From assembly GCA_964368425.1 (NCBI GenBank), contig CAYJAP010000003.1:1-34799 (forward strand): DNA of 34,799 bases, written 5' to 3'. The position numbers were made by a program, and so were the translations under genes. Each line of letters begins with the position of its first letter. Position 1 is the stretch's first letter. This document shows, one piece after another, positions 27,234-34,799 of this stretch. Below the pieces are notes generated by a model, which did not search any database, was not told the DNA's origin, and was given only the letters and a program-made list of their open reading frames with translations. This DNA is from CAYJAP01 sp964368425 (GTDB lineage: Bacteria > Bacillota > Clostridia > Christensenellales > UBA1242).

Positions 27234-28436
27234 TTACTCAATAATACTAGCAACAACACCTGAACCTACAGTTCTTCCACCTTCACGGATAGCAAAACGT
27301 AGACCTTGTTCGATAGCGATTGGAGTGATCAATTGAATTGTCATTCTTACGTTATCACCAGGCATTACCATTTCAACACCTTGTTGAAGTTCGATAGAAC
27401 CGGTAACGTCAGTTGTTCTGAAGTAGAATTGTGGACGGTATCCATTGAAGAATGGTGTATGACGTCCGCCCTCTTCCTTTTTCAATACGTATACTTCGGC
27501 GTTAAACTTAGTATGAGGTTTAATAGTTCCTGGTTTAGCAAGAACCTGTCCTCTTTCGATATCTGTTTTCTGGATACCACGTAGTAATAGTCCGATATTG
27601 TCTCCAGCTTGTGCTTGGTCTAGAAGCTTTCTGAACATTTCAACACCAGTAATAACTGATTGAAGCTTAGAGTTCATACCAACAACTTCGACTGTATCAC
27701 CAACTTTAACGATTCCTCTATCTACTCTACCTGTAGCAACTGTTCCACGTCCAGTAATTGAGAATACGTCCTCAACTGGCATAAGGAATGGTTTCTCAGT
27801 CTCTCTGATTGGATCAGGGATGTAAGAGTCAAGAGCAGCTACTAATTCTCTGATTGGATCACAAGCAGCGTCTTTAATATTTCCTGATTTAGCAGCATCA
27901 AGTGCTTTTAGAGCTGAACCTTTAACGATAGGAGTTTTGTCGCCTGGGAATCCGTACTCTGTTAAAAGATCTCTGATTTCCATTTCAACTAGCTCTAAAA
28001 GTTCTGGGTCGTTTACTTGGTCTGTTTTGTTCATGAACACAACGATGTATGGAACACCAACCTGACGAGCAAGAAGAATGTGTTCTCTTGTCTGCGGCAT
28101 AGGACCATCGGTTGAAGCAACAACTAAGATTGCTCCGTCCATCTGAGCAGCACCTGTAATCATGTTTTTAACATAGTCCGCGTGTCCTGGACAGTCTACG
28201 TGAGCGTAGTGACGATTTGCACTTTCGTACTCAACGTGAGACGTATTGATTGTAATACCTCTTTGTTTTTCTTCTGGGGCTTTATCTATTTCGTTATAAT
28301 CCATAGCGATAGCTTTACCCTCTGCTGCTAATGTTAGAGAGATCGCAGCTGTTAAGGTTGTTTTGCCGTGGTCAACGTGGCCGATTGTTCCTACGTTAAC
28401 GTGAGCCTTATCCCTTATAAATTTTTGTTTAGCCAT
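27234..28436 (-). CDS. tuf: Elongation factor Tu
   Basis: 400 residues. EF-Tu brings aminoacyl-tRNA to the ribosome. GTPase motifs: GHVDHGKT (19-26), DCPGHADY, and NKTD in VVFMNKTDQ. Domains 2 and 3 are complete (for example GRGTVATGRVDRG and the C-terminal GGRTVGSGVV). It is the last gene of the rpsL-rpsG-fusA-tuf set, 38 bases after fusA, with AGGAGG before the ATG and a strong terminator downstream. Only one tuf copy is visible here. Confidence 0.98.
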   Translation of the reverse strand: MAKQKFIRDKAHVNVGTIGHVDHGKTTLTAAISLTLAAEGKAIAMDYNEIDKAPEEKQRGITINTSHVEYESANRHYAHVDCPGHADYVKNMITGAAQMDGAILVVASTDGPMPQTREHILLARQVGVPYIVVFMNKTDQVNDPELLELVEMEIRDLLTEYGFPGDKTPIVKGSALKALDAAKSGNIKDAACDPIRELVAALDSYIPDPIRETEKPFLMPVEDVFSITGRGTVATGRVDRGIVKVGDTVEVVGMNSKLQSVITGVEMFRKLLDQAQAGDNIGLLLRGIQKTDIERGQVLAKPGTIKPHTKFNAEVYVLKKEEGGRHTPFFNGYRPQFYFRTTDVTGSIELQQGVEMVMPGDNVRMTIQLITPIAIEQGLRFAIREGGRTVGSGVVASIIE

Positions 28437-28474
28437 TATTTTATTTCCTCCTAATTTTTATTTTTAAAACATAG

Positions 28475-30553
28475 CTATTTTTTTGCTTTATTGCCTATAA
28501 CTTCTTCAGCAACGTTGTTTGGCACCTCTGCATAATGGGAGAATACCATTGCAAAGTCAGCTCTACCTTGTGTTAATCCTCTCAAGTCAGTTGCATAACC
28601 AAACATTTGAGCAAGTGGCACTTCGGCGTTGATGACTTGTAAACCGTTGCGGTTTTCAGTACCTGTTAACATTCCCCTTCTACGGTTAATGTTGCCCATT
28701 ACGTCACCTAGGTACTCATCTGGAGTGTTTATTTCCAGTTTCATTATTGGCTCAAGTAACACTGGGTCAGCTTTTCTAGCGCCTTCCTTGAATGCCATCG
28801 AACCTGCTATCTTGAACGCCATTTCGGAAGAGTCAACGTCATGGTAGCTACCATCGTATACAGTAACTTGGAAGTCAACTGTTTCGAATCCTGCCAGTAC
28901 ACCATTTTGTGACGATTCACGAATTCCGTTATCGATAGGTTGGATGTATTCTTTTGGAATGACACCACCAACAATGTTATTAATAAATTTGTACCCTGTA
29001 CCTGGTTCTGTTGGTTCAATCTTGATCCAGCAGTGTCCGTATTGTCCACGTCCACCAGATTGTTTAATGTACTTACCTTCAGCTTCCACGGCTTTTCTGA
29101 TTGTTTCTCTGTAAGCAACTTGTGGAACACCAACATTAACGTCAACCTTAAACTCTCTTCTCAATCTATCTACTAGAATTTCAAGGTGCAACTCACCCAT
29201 TCCCGCGATAATTGTTTGACCTGTTTCAGTATCTGTAAATGTTTTAAATGAAGGGTCTTCTTCTGCTAACTTCACAAGAGCTAGAATCATTTTTTCTTGC
29301 GCCTGTTTGTTATTTGGCTCTATAGCCTGTTTAATAACTGGTTCTGGGAAATCCATACTTTCTAGCACTATAGGATTGTTTGGATCACACAATGTTTCAC
29401 CAGTTGTAGTTTCTTTTAAACCAACAATAGCAACTATGTCTCCAGCGAAAGCTTCATCGATTTCTTCTCGGTGATTTGCGTGCATTCTTATCAATCTACC
29501 TACTCTTTCTTTCTTATCTTTACAGCTATTGTAAACATAAGAACCTGCTGTTAACTTACCACTGTATATTCTAAAGAATGTTAATCTTCCTACAAATGGG
29601 TCAGCCATAATCTTAAATGCTAATCCTGCAAAAGGTTCTTCATCTTTTGGATGTCTCTCAATCTCTTTTGTACCATCAACAGACATGCCTTTAATAGCAG
29701 CAATGTCGCTCGGAGCTGGCATATACTCAATTATTGCATCGAGCAATTTTTGTACACCTTTGTTTCCTAAAGCAGAGCCACAGATTATAGGCGTGAACTT
29801 CATTCCAAGTGTTCCTTTACGTATACCATCTTTAAGTTCTTGCTCAGTCAATTCTTCACCCATGAAGTATTTCTCTAGAAGCGCATCATCTAGTTCTGCA
29901 ACCTCTTCCATCAACTTTGCTCTGTACTCAGCAGCTTTTGCTTTATACTCTTCAGGGATTGGTGTAACATCAAAAGTTTTACCTTGGTCATCGTGATATA
30001 TATAAGCTTGGTTCTCTATAAGGTCAATGATTCCTTTGAATGTATCGGCTTCTCCTACTGGTATCTGTAACGCTACAGGTTTAGCATCTAGACGATCTCT
30101 CATCATCTGCATAACTCTGAAGAAGTTAGCATCATCTCTGTCCATCTTGTTAACGAACGCCATAGTCGGAACGCCGTATCTAACAGCTTGTCTCCATACT
30201 TTCTCGGATTGCGGTTGAACGCCACCACGAGCACAGAACACTGCAACTGCACCATCAAGAACTTTTAAACTTCTTTCTACTTCGATAGTAAAGTCGACGT
30301 GTCCTGGAGTATCAATTACGTTTACTTGGTGATCTTTCCATACACATGTTGTCGCAGCACTGGTGATTGTAATTCCTCTTTCCTGTTCTTGCGCCATCCA
30401 GTCCATAGTTGCAGCACCATCGTGAACTTCTCCAATCTTATGGCTTTTGCCACTGTAGAAGAGAATTCTCTCTGTCGTCGTCGTCTTCCCTGCGTCTATG
30501 TGGGCCATAATTCCCACGTTTCTCATCTTATTTAACGGATATTTTCTCGGCAT
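28475..30553 (-). CDS. fusA: Elongation factor G
   Basis: 692 residues, normal length. EF-G drives translocation and, with ribosome recycling factor, ribosome recycling. Motifs: AHIDAGKT (17-24), the switch region ERGITITSAATTC, DTPGHVDF, and NKMDRDDANF. C-terminal domains IV and V are present (GRGQYGHCWIK and MFGYATDLRGLTQGRA). SD is AAGGA before the ATG. It follows rpsG by 25 bases and precedes tuf, forming the str operon order. Confidence 0.98.
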   Translation of the reverse strand: MPRKYPLNKMRNVGIMAHIDAGKTTTTERILFYSGKSHKIGEVHDGAATMDWMAQEQERGITITSAATTCVWKDHQVNVIDTPGHVDFTIEVERSLKVLDGAVAVFCARGGVQPQSEKVWRQAVRYGVPTMAFVNKMDRDDANFFRVMQMMRDRLDAKPVALQIPVGEADTFKGIIDLIENQAYIYHDDQGKTFDVTPIPEEYKAKAAEYRAKLMEEVAELDDALLEKYFMGEELTEQELKDGIRKGTLGMKFTPIICGSALGNKGVQKLLDAIIEYMPAPSDIAAIKGMSVDGTKEIERHPKDEEPFAGLAFKIMADPFVGRLTFFRIYSGKLTAGSYVYNSCKDKKERVGRLIRMHANHREEIDEAFAGDIVAIVGLKETTTGETLCDPNNPIVLESMDFPEPVIKQAIEPNNKQAQEKMILALVKLAEEDPSFKTFTDTETGQTIIAGMGELHLEILVDRLRREFKVDVNVGVPQVAYRETIRKAVEAEGKYIKQSGGRGQYGHCWIKIEPTEPGTGYKFINNIVGGVIPKEYIQPIDNGIRESSQNGVLAGFETVDFQVTVYDGSYHDVDSSEMAFKIAGSMAFKEGARKADPVLLEPIMKLEINTPDEYLGDVMGNINRRRGMLTGTENRNGLQVINAEVPLAQMFGYATDLRGLTQGRADFAMVFSHYAEVPNNVAEEVIGNKAKK

Positions 30554-30578
30554 AATCTAATCTTTTCCTTTTTATTTT

Positions 30579-31049
30579 TTACCATTTATAATGTGCAAAA
30601 GCTTTGTTGCTTTCTGCCATTTTGTGAACGTCATCTTTCTTCTTGTATGCTGCTCCTGTACTGTTATATGCGTCCATAATTTCATTTGCTAACCTTGCTT
30701 CCATAGTTCTATCGTTTCTCTTGCGAGAATAACTAACCAGCCAACGAATCGCTAAAGTCTGTCTTCTAACAGGACTAACCTCGATTGGAACTTGGTAGTT
30801 AGAACCACCTACTCTACGTGCTTTTGTTTCTAAAACTGGTTTTAGATTTTCAATTGCTTGTGTAAAATGCTCTACAGGGTCAACACTCAATTTGTTTTGA
30901 ATTATATCAAATGCGCCATAAACAATGTTTTCAGCAACGCTTTTCTTTCCATCTAGCATAATCTGGTTTATTACTTTTGTAATCAACTTGTTGCCGTACT
31001 TAGCGTCTGGTAAAACATCTCTCTTAGGCACGCCTCCTCTTCTTGGCAT
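30579..31049 (-). CDS. rpsG: 30S ribosomal protein S7
   Basis: 156 residues, full length. S7 is a primary binder of the 3' domain of 16S rRNA and in E. coli a translational repressor of the str operon. Landmarks: MPRRGGVPKRDVLPD at the start, GGSNYQVPIEVSP, RNDRTMEARLANEIMDA and the conserved C-terminus HKMAESNKAFAHYKW. AGGAGG precedes the ATG. It lies between rpsL and fusA; the 50-nt rpsL-rpsG gap is short, and I cannot tell whether an S7-binding regulator is present. Confidence 0.98.
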   Translation of the reverse strand: MPRRGGVPKRDVLPDAKYGNKLITKVINQIMLDGKKSVAENIVYGAFDIIQNKLSVDPVEHFTQAIENLKPVLETKARRVGGSNYQVPIEVSPVRRQTLAIRWLVSYSRKRNDRTMEARLANEIMDAYNSTGAAYKKKDDVHKMAESNKAFAHYKW

Positions 31050-31099
31050 TGTATTCCTCCTTAAATTTTACGTGAATGGGATAACTCCCTTGCTTTTAA

Positions 31100-31471
31100 T
31101 TATTTTGGTCGTTTAGCGCCATATTTGCTACGAGCTTGTTTTCTATTCTTAACTCCAGCAGCATCTAACGGTCCACGAACAATGTGATAACGTACACCTG
31201 GAAGGTCACGTACTCTACCACCTCTTATAAGAACAACACTATGTTCTTGTAGAGTATGTCCAATTCCTGGAATATAAACAACACCCTCGTTACCTGTAGA
31301 TAAACGTACTCTTGCGATTTTACGAAGAGCAGAGTTAGGTTTTTTAGGTGTAGTAGTGGTAACACTCAAACAAACACCTCTTTTCTGAGGGTTTTCGTCC
31401 AAAATTGGAACTTTGGATTTCACACTTACTTTTTTTCTGCCTTGCCTTACTAACTGATTGATCGTTGGCAT
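31100..31471 (-). CDS. rpsL: 30S ribosomal protein S12
   Basis: 123 residues, full length. S12 lies at the decoding centre and affects accuracy and streptomycin response. Conserved PKKPNSALRK includes Lys43 (counting Met), the usual residue. At position 88 the motif reads GGRVRDLPGVRYH, where E. coli and most bacteria have Lys (GGRVKDLPG). AGGAGG is 7-8 nt before the ATG, and a near-consensus promoter with a ~170-nt leader lies upstream. It is the first gene of rpsL-rpsG-fusA-tuf. Confidence 0.98.
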   Translation of the reverse strand: MPTINQLVRQGRKKVSVKSKVPILDENPQKRGVCLSVTTTTPKKPNSALRKIARVRLSTGNEGVVYIPGIGHTLQEHSVVLIRGGRVRDLPGVRYHIVRGPLDAAGVKNRKQARSKYGAKRPK

Positions 31472-31641
31472 TCTAGTTCCTCCTATAATAATTCACTAAT
31501 TCATATTCAACCCAACATGAATTGTCCCCACCTAGCACGCAGATATTATGTGGTGAGTTATAAATCAGCGCATGCACACCATTGCACTAAATTCAATGCC
31601 TTAACATAGACTTTCGACTATTCAAGGTTTACCATAATACG
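31472..31641 (-). promoter_or_regulatory. Long untranslated leader of the str operon
   Basis: About 170 nt from the predicted start to the rpsL ATG. No ORF is evident. Local pairings are possible: CTCACC with GGTGGG around 31527-31560, and ATTCAT with ATGAAT just upstream of the SD. A regulatory role is possible but unproven; no riboswitch class is recognised. Confidence 0.45.
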
Positions 31642-31647
31642 CTAATG

Positions 31648-31676
31648 ATTTTAACAAAATAAGCCGTTTATGTCAA
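31648..31676 (-). promoter_or_regulatory. Near-consensus promoter of the str operon
   Basis: On the minus strand TTGACA (31671-31676) and TAAAAT (31648-31653) are separated by exactly 17 nt. It follows the rplQ terminator, so rpsL-rpsG-fusA-tuf is an independent operon. This is the strongest promoter-like sequence in the window. Confidence 0.8.
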
Positions 31677-31790
31677 CACTTTTCTGAGATTTAAATTAAA
31701 TAACTTAGCAATCAGATCAGTGTTTGAGAACATTCTACCACCTTAAATGAAAATATACAAATAAAAGATACAACATTAATATTTTTTCAA

Positions 31791-31833
31791 CAATAAAAAA
31801 CAAAAAAATACCTACTTTTGTGAGCAGATATTT
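31791..31833 (-). terminator. Rho-independent terminator after rplQ
   Basis: On the minus strand AAATATCTGC pairs with GTAGGTATTT (31824-31833 with 31806-31815) over an 8-nt loop, followed by a T tract. It ends the alpha operon. With the downstream promoter and leader, this accounts for the ~400-base gap between rplQ and rpsL. Confidence 0.8.
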
Positions 31834-31874
31834 TTATTATATATTAAACAACTAAATTACATTTAAATCAGTAA

Positions 31875-32378
31875 TTAAACTAATTCAATCATTGCCATCT
31901 CTGTGCTGTCGCCCTGTCTTTTACCAAGCTTAACAATTCTTGTATAACCGCCACCGATGCCAAGTTCAGCTTTTCTTTTAGCAAACTTTGGAGCGTACTC
32001 GTTGAAAATTTTCTCAATCAAAGGATATTTAATATCTTTTGTTCTCGCTTTAAATGAGTCTTTTTTCTCTTTTGGAGCTCTTTGCTCTTCAACGACATAC
32101 AGTTTAGACATAATTGCTCTTCTCGCAGCTAATCTTTTTGGTCCATCATTGATAACTTCTCTCTGAGCTTTAACACCTTTACTGTCTTTTGTTTCTTTCA
32201 TAACTTTGACAGTATCATCGTAGGTATTAATCGCTTTTGTTAAGATTTTTTCAGCATACTTCTGTAAATCTTTTGCCTTTGCGAAAGTAGTTTCAATTTT
32301 ACCATTCCAAAGAAAGCTTGTCGCAAGATTACGCATCATTGCCAATCTTTGATCTGTTGGTCTATTAAAATCTCTCAT
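31875..32378 (-). CDS. rplQ: 50S ribosomal protein L17
   Basis: 167 residues. The N-terminus (FNRPTDQRLAMMRNLATSFLWNGKIETTFAKA) matches L17 near the polypeptide exit tunnel region of the large subunit. It is longer than the ~120-residue core because of a middle insertion (about 85-120, EEQRAPKEKKDSFKARTKD), then returns to the conserved C-terminus GGGYTRIVKLGKRQGDSTEMAMIELV. The usual initial residues before MRDFNR appear shortened. It lies 11 bases after rpoA and ends the alpha operon. Confidence 0.95.
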   Translation of the reverse strand: MRDFNRPTDQRLAMMRNLATSFLWNGKIETTFAKAKDLQKYAEKILTKAINTYDDTVKVMKETKDSKGVKAQREVINDGPKRLAARRAIMSKLYVVEEQRAPKEKKDSFKARTKDIKYPLIEKIFNEYAPKFAKRKAELGIGGGYTRIVKLGKRQGDSTEMAMIELV

Positions 32379-32389
32379 GCTTTTTCTCC

Positions 32390-33343
32390 TTATTCTTCGC
32401 TATTCTTCAAACTTAGTCCGTAACTAGCAAGTTTTGCCTGTACTTCTTCAAGCGAACGTTTTCCTAAATTCTTTACTTTTGCAAGATCTGCTTCCGTCTT
32501 TTTGATTAAATCTTCAACAGTAGATATACCTGCTCTCTTCAAACAGTTGTAACTTCTAACAGATAGATCCATATCTTCGATTGTCATTTCAAGAACCTTA
32601 GTCTGCTTGTCCTCTTCTCTGCTTACTAAGATGTCCATCTGAGACATGCTTTCCACTAAGTCAACAAATAAACCAATGTGATCTTGAATCAATTTACCGC
32701 TTAAACTAATAACTTCTCTGGCAGATAGTGTTCCGTTCGTCTCAACTTCAATAGATAACTTATCATATTCGATACTCTGTCCAACACGGGTATTTTGTAC
32801 GATGTAGTTAACTTTCTTAACTGGAGTAAATAATGAATCTACAGCGATAAACCCGATAGGAGCCTCTGGATCTTTATTCTGTTCAGCTGGAACATACCCT
32901 CTACCTCTACCAACAGAAACCTCCATCTCAAAAGTAGTGTTCTCACTTAACGTACAGATGTGTAATGTTGGGTTTATAACCTCAACTAAGTCAGTATCAT
33001 CAAAATCAGCAGCAGTAACCACACCTGGTCCTTTCTTTTTTACACGTAAAATTGTCTTAAAATCAGGACTAGTGTTGGATGTCTTTAACGCTAATTTTTT
33101 AATGTTAAGAACGATATCAACAACGTCTTCTGCAACACCTTTAATTGTTGAAAATTCGTGTGGAGCCCCTGCGATTTTTATACCCGTAGCAGCTGCACCA
33201 GGTAAAGCAGAGTAAAGAACTCTCCTCAAACAGTTTCCTATTGTGGTTCCGAAACCTCTATCAAGCGGTTCTACTACAAATCTAGCGAATCCTCCGTTAT
33301 TAGTTTCTTCACATGTTATTTTTGGCTTTTCTATTTCTATCAT
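32390..33343 (-). CDS. rpoA: DNA-directed RNA polymerase subunit alpha
   Basis: 317 residues. The N-terminal domain (about 1-230) assembles the core enzyme; LDRGFGTTIGNCLRRVLYSALPG and RVGQSIEYDKLSIEVETNG are visible. The C-terminal domain (about 250-310) has the helix-hairpin-helix LSVRSYNCLKRAGISTVEDL and NLGKRSLEEVQAKL, which contacts UP elements and activators. Its position between rpsD and rplQ is standard for many Clostridia. Confidence 0.98.
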   Translation of the reverse strand: MIEIEKPKITCEETNNGGFARFVVEPLDRGFGTTIGNCLRRVLYSALPGAAATGIKIAGAPHEFSTIKGVAEDVVDIVLNIKKLALKTSNTSPDFKTILRVKKKGPGVVTAADFDDTDLVEVINPTLHICTLSENTTFEMEVSVGRGRGYVPAEQNKDPEAPIGFIAVDSLFTPVKKVNYIVQNTRVGQSIEYDKLSIEVETNGTLSAREVISLSGKLIQDHIGLFVDLVESMSQMDILVSREEDKQTKVLEMTIEDMDLSVRSYNCLKRAGISTVEDLIKKTEADLAKVKNLGKRSLEEVQAKLASYGLSLKNSEE

Positions 33344-33365
33344 AAGAAATCCCTCACTTTAATTA

Positions 33366-33986
33366 TTATTTAGAATACAACTCTACGATTAAGTGTTCTT
33401 GAATATTTAAGTCAATATCATCTCTCTGTGGTAGAGCAACAATCTTACCTGTCAACGTTGAAACGTTAAATTCTAGCCATTTTGGTAGAATAACTTTAAC
33501 ATCTTTAAGTTCTTTAAACATCTCTTTATTGCGTTTACTTTCCTTAATAGATATAACTTCTCCAACTTTAACGATGTAAGAAGGAATGTTAACAACCTTT
33601 CCATTTACTGTGATGTGTCCGTGATTAACTATCTGTCTACATTCAGCACGGGAAGCCCCTATACCCATTCTGTAAACGACGTTATCTAGCCTTCTTTCTA
33701 ATAGAGAAAGCATGTTTTCACCGACTTTACCAGTCTGTTTTTCAGCCATAACATAATATTTTCTAAATTGTTTTTCAAGTAAGCCGTAAGCACGTTTTAC
33801 TTTTTGTTTTTCACGCAACTGTAATCCGTATTCGCTAGGTCTTTTTCTGCTATCAGCATGCACGCCCGGAACTTTCGCTCTACGTTCCATAGCACATTTC
33901 TTAGTTAAGCATCTCTCGCCTTTTAAGAAAAGTTTACAACCTTCTCTACGACATAGTCTACAATCTGCACCTGTATATTTTGCCAT
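33366..33986 (-). CDS. rpsD: 30S ribosomal protein S4, zinc-binding type
   Basis: 206 residues. S4 is a primary 16S rRNA binder (5' domain) and an autoregulator in several bacteria. The N-terminus has Cys9, Cys12, Cys26 and Cys31 (DCRLCRREGC...GERCLTKKCAM), the C+ zinc-binding arrangement also seen in Thermus, with an extra Cys17. The S4 RNA-binding fold follows (RRLDNVVYRMGIGASRAECRQ). It lies between rpsK and rpoA, unlike in B. subtilis where rpsD is elsewhere. Confidence 0.98.
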   Translation of the reverse strand: MAKYTGADCRLCRREGCKLFLKGERCLTKKCAMERRAKVPGVHADSRKRPSEYGLQLREKQKVKRAYGLLEKQFRKYYVMAEKQTGKVGENMLSLLERRLDNVVYRMGIGASRAECRQIVNHGHITVNGKVVNIPSYIVKVGEVISIKESKRNKEMFKELKDVKVILPKWLEFNVSTLTGKIVALPQRDDIDLNIQEHLIVELYSK

Positions 33987-34001
33987 ATAATCTCTTCTCC
34001 T

Positions 34002-34397
34002 TTATATTCTTCTACGTTTTGGTGGACGACATCCGTTATGTGGAACTGGAGAAACGTCCTTAATCATTGTTATATCCAATCCAGCAGTTTGAAGAGCTCT
34101 GATAGCAGTCTCACGACCGTTACCTGGGCCTTTAACGAATACATCTACACTTTTTAAACCTAATTCTACTGCACTTTTAGCAGCGGTTTCAGCTGCAAGC
34201 TGAGCAGCATATGGAGTACTTTTACGTGCTCCTTTTACACCAACGCTACCTGCGCTATTCCAAGATAAAGCATTACCTTTATCGTCGGTAATAGTTACAA
34301 TAGTATTATTAAAAGATGCGTGAATGAAAGCGCAACCTTTACTAACATTAATTGTCTTTTTTCTTCTCTTAGTAGTAGCCTTTTTAACAACAGCCAT
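34002..34397 (-). CDS. rpsK: 30S ribosomal protein S11
   Basis: 131 residues, full length. S11 lines the platform near the mRNA exit region. Landmarks: GCAFIHASFNNTIVTITD, GNALSWNSAGSVGVKGARKS, FVKGPGNGRETAIRALQ, and the terminal HNGCRPPKRRRI. The NGCRPP segment includes the Asn-Gly pair that is known to form isoaspartate in E. coli S11. It lies between rpsM and rpsD with short gaps. Confidence 0.98.
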   Translation of the reverse strand: MAVVKKATTKRRKKTINVSKGCAFIHASFNNTIVTITDDKGNALSWNSAGSVGVKGARKSTPYAAQLAAETAAKSAVELGLKSVDVFVKGPGNGRETAIRALQTAGLDITMIKDVSPVPHNGCRPPKRRRI

Positions 34398-34416
34398 TGT
34401 CTAACTCCTTTGTGAT

Positions 34417-34791
34417 TTATTTCTTTTTACTTCTAGAAACGGTTTTCTTTGGACCTTTTCTAGTTCTAGCATTTTGTTTAGTGTTTTGTCCACGAACAGG
34501 TAATCCCTTTCTGTGGCGAATTCCACGATAACAACCGATTTCTTGAAGACGCTTAATATTTAAAGACACTTCTCTCTGAAGATCTCCTTCAACTTTACAG
34601 TTCTTTTCGATGTATTCTCTTATTTTAGCGACATCTGCCTCGGATAAGTCTTTAACTCTTATATCCGGATCCACGCCTGTTTTTTCTAAGATTTTCTTAG
34701 AAGTTTGTTTACCAATTCCGTATATATACGATAAGCTAGCCTCAACTCTTTTCTCTCTTGGTAAATATGGCCTTGGCCCAACCAAACTCAT
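34417..34791 (-). CDS. rpsM: 30S ribosomal protein S13, probable chimeric N-terminus
   Basis: 124 residues as read. From the fifth-last part of the first helix onward (LPREKRVEASLSYIYGIG) it is normal S13, with EGDLQREVSLNIKRL, GCYRGIRHRKGLPVRGQ and NARTRKGPKK. S13 sits in the 30S head and contacts tRNA and bridge B1. The first ten residues, however, are MSLVGPRPYL instead of the usual MARIAGVD. The bases before the ATG read in frame as GD, giving GDMSLVGPRPYLPREK, a sugar-transferase motif. The genuine part therefore probably begins near base 34764. The apparent ribosome-binding site AAGGTG is likely part of the foreign piece. Confidence 0.9.
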   Translation of the reverse strand: MSLVGPRPYLPREKRVEASLSYIYGIGKQTSKKILEKTGVDPDIRVKDLSEADVAKIREYIEKNCKVEGDLQREVSLNIKRLQEIGCYRGIRHRKGLPVRGQNTKQNARTRKGPKKTVSRSKKK

Positions 34792-34799
34792 ATCACCTT
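34751..34799 (-). other. Likely foreign (sugar-transferase-like) terminal segment joined to rpsM
   Basis: Read in one frame on the minus strand from 34797: GDMSLVGPRPYLPREK. This is the signature of bacterial polyprenyl-phosphate sugar transferases (WcaJ/WbaP type). The LPREK part (34764-34750) is also typical of S13, so the two genes may be joined through a shared short sequence. Assembly chimera at the contig end is the best explanation. Confidence 0.7.

Noticed and set aside
28807..29145. 112-residue minus-strand ORF
   Set aside because: Alternate frame inside fusA.
34792..34799. AAGGTGAT as the rpsM ribosome-binding site
   Set aside because: It reads in frame as part of a sugar-transferase GD-M-S motif, so the resemblance is probably accidental.
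1..34799. CRISPR array, prophage, transposon or defence island
   Set aside because: No regularly spaced repeats, transposases, integrases or phage genes were seen; the content is mostly housekeeping.

Overview
The window looks like a contig or contig end from a low-GC Gram-positive-type bacterium, most likely an uncultured member of the Clostridia (Bacillota). The evidence is AddAB-type recombination nuclease genes, a four-cysteine ribosomal protein S4, rpsD placed between rpsK and rpoA, a secG-rnr-smpB-ssrA block, sigma-A-like promoters (TTGACA-17-TATAAT type) and the standard genetic code. Nearly all genes are on the minus strand; only three are on the plus strand. There are two runs of exactly 100 N (1233-1332 and 4372-4471), which are assembly placeholders.

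Layout. 1-7038 (minus): one giant surface-type gene with an N-terminal membrane anchor. It is interrupted by both N runs and leaves the window at base 1, with about 2,280 codons visible. 7253-8599: a membrane-anchored coiled-coil protein, starting 22 nt after the 3' CCA of tmRNA (8622-8970). 8978-12403: smpB, rnr, secG and a 74-residue membrane protein. 12476-15037: gpmI preceded by an SPFH/zinc-ribbon protein. 15284-16003 (plus): a PRC-barrel protein. 16048-18243: a three-TM coiled-coil protein. 18346-25252: addA, addB and a small coiled-coil ORF. 25358-27054 (plus): an unrecognised protein and a YugP-type zinc metallopeptidase. 27234-31471: tuf, fusA, rpsG, rpsL (str operon). 31875-34791: rplQ, rpoA, rpsD, rpsK, rpsM (alpha operon).

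Functionally the window joins translation (S12, S7, EF-G, EF-Tu, S13, S11, S4, L17, with RNA polymerase alpha), ribosome rescue and RNA decay (SmpB, tmRNA, RNase R), protein export (SecG), double-strand-break processing (AddAB), glycolysis (GpmI), and several poorly characterised membrane or coiled-coil proteins.

The most useful observations: (1) the last ~50 bases of the window do not look like rpsM but like a bacterial sugar-transferase motif joined in frame to rpsM, probably an assembly chimera; (2) the giant gene is artificially split by the N runs; (3) RpsL naturally carries Arg at the position where Lys-to-Arg gives streptomycin resistance; (4) AddB has no Walker A motif; (5) a perfect inverted repeat sits on the addBA promoter; (6) the tmRNA tag ends in LAVA, and the tmRNA is followed with no terminator by a protein gene. 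I see no CRISPR array, insertion sequence, prophage or tRNA gene, and no clear defence or other novel multi-gene system.
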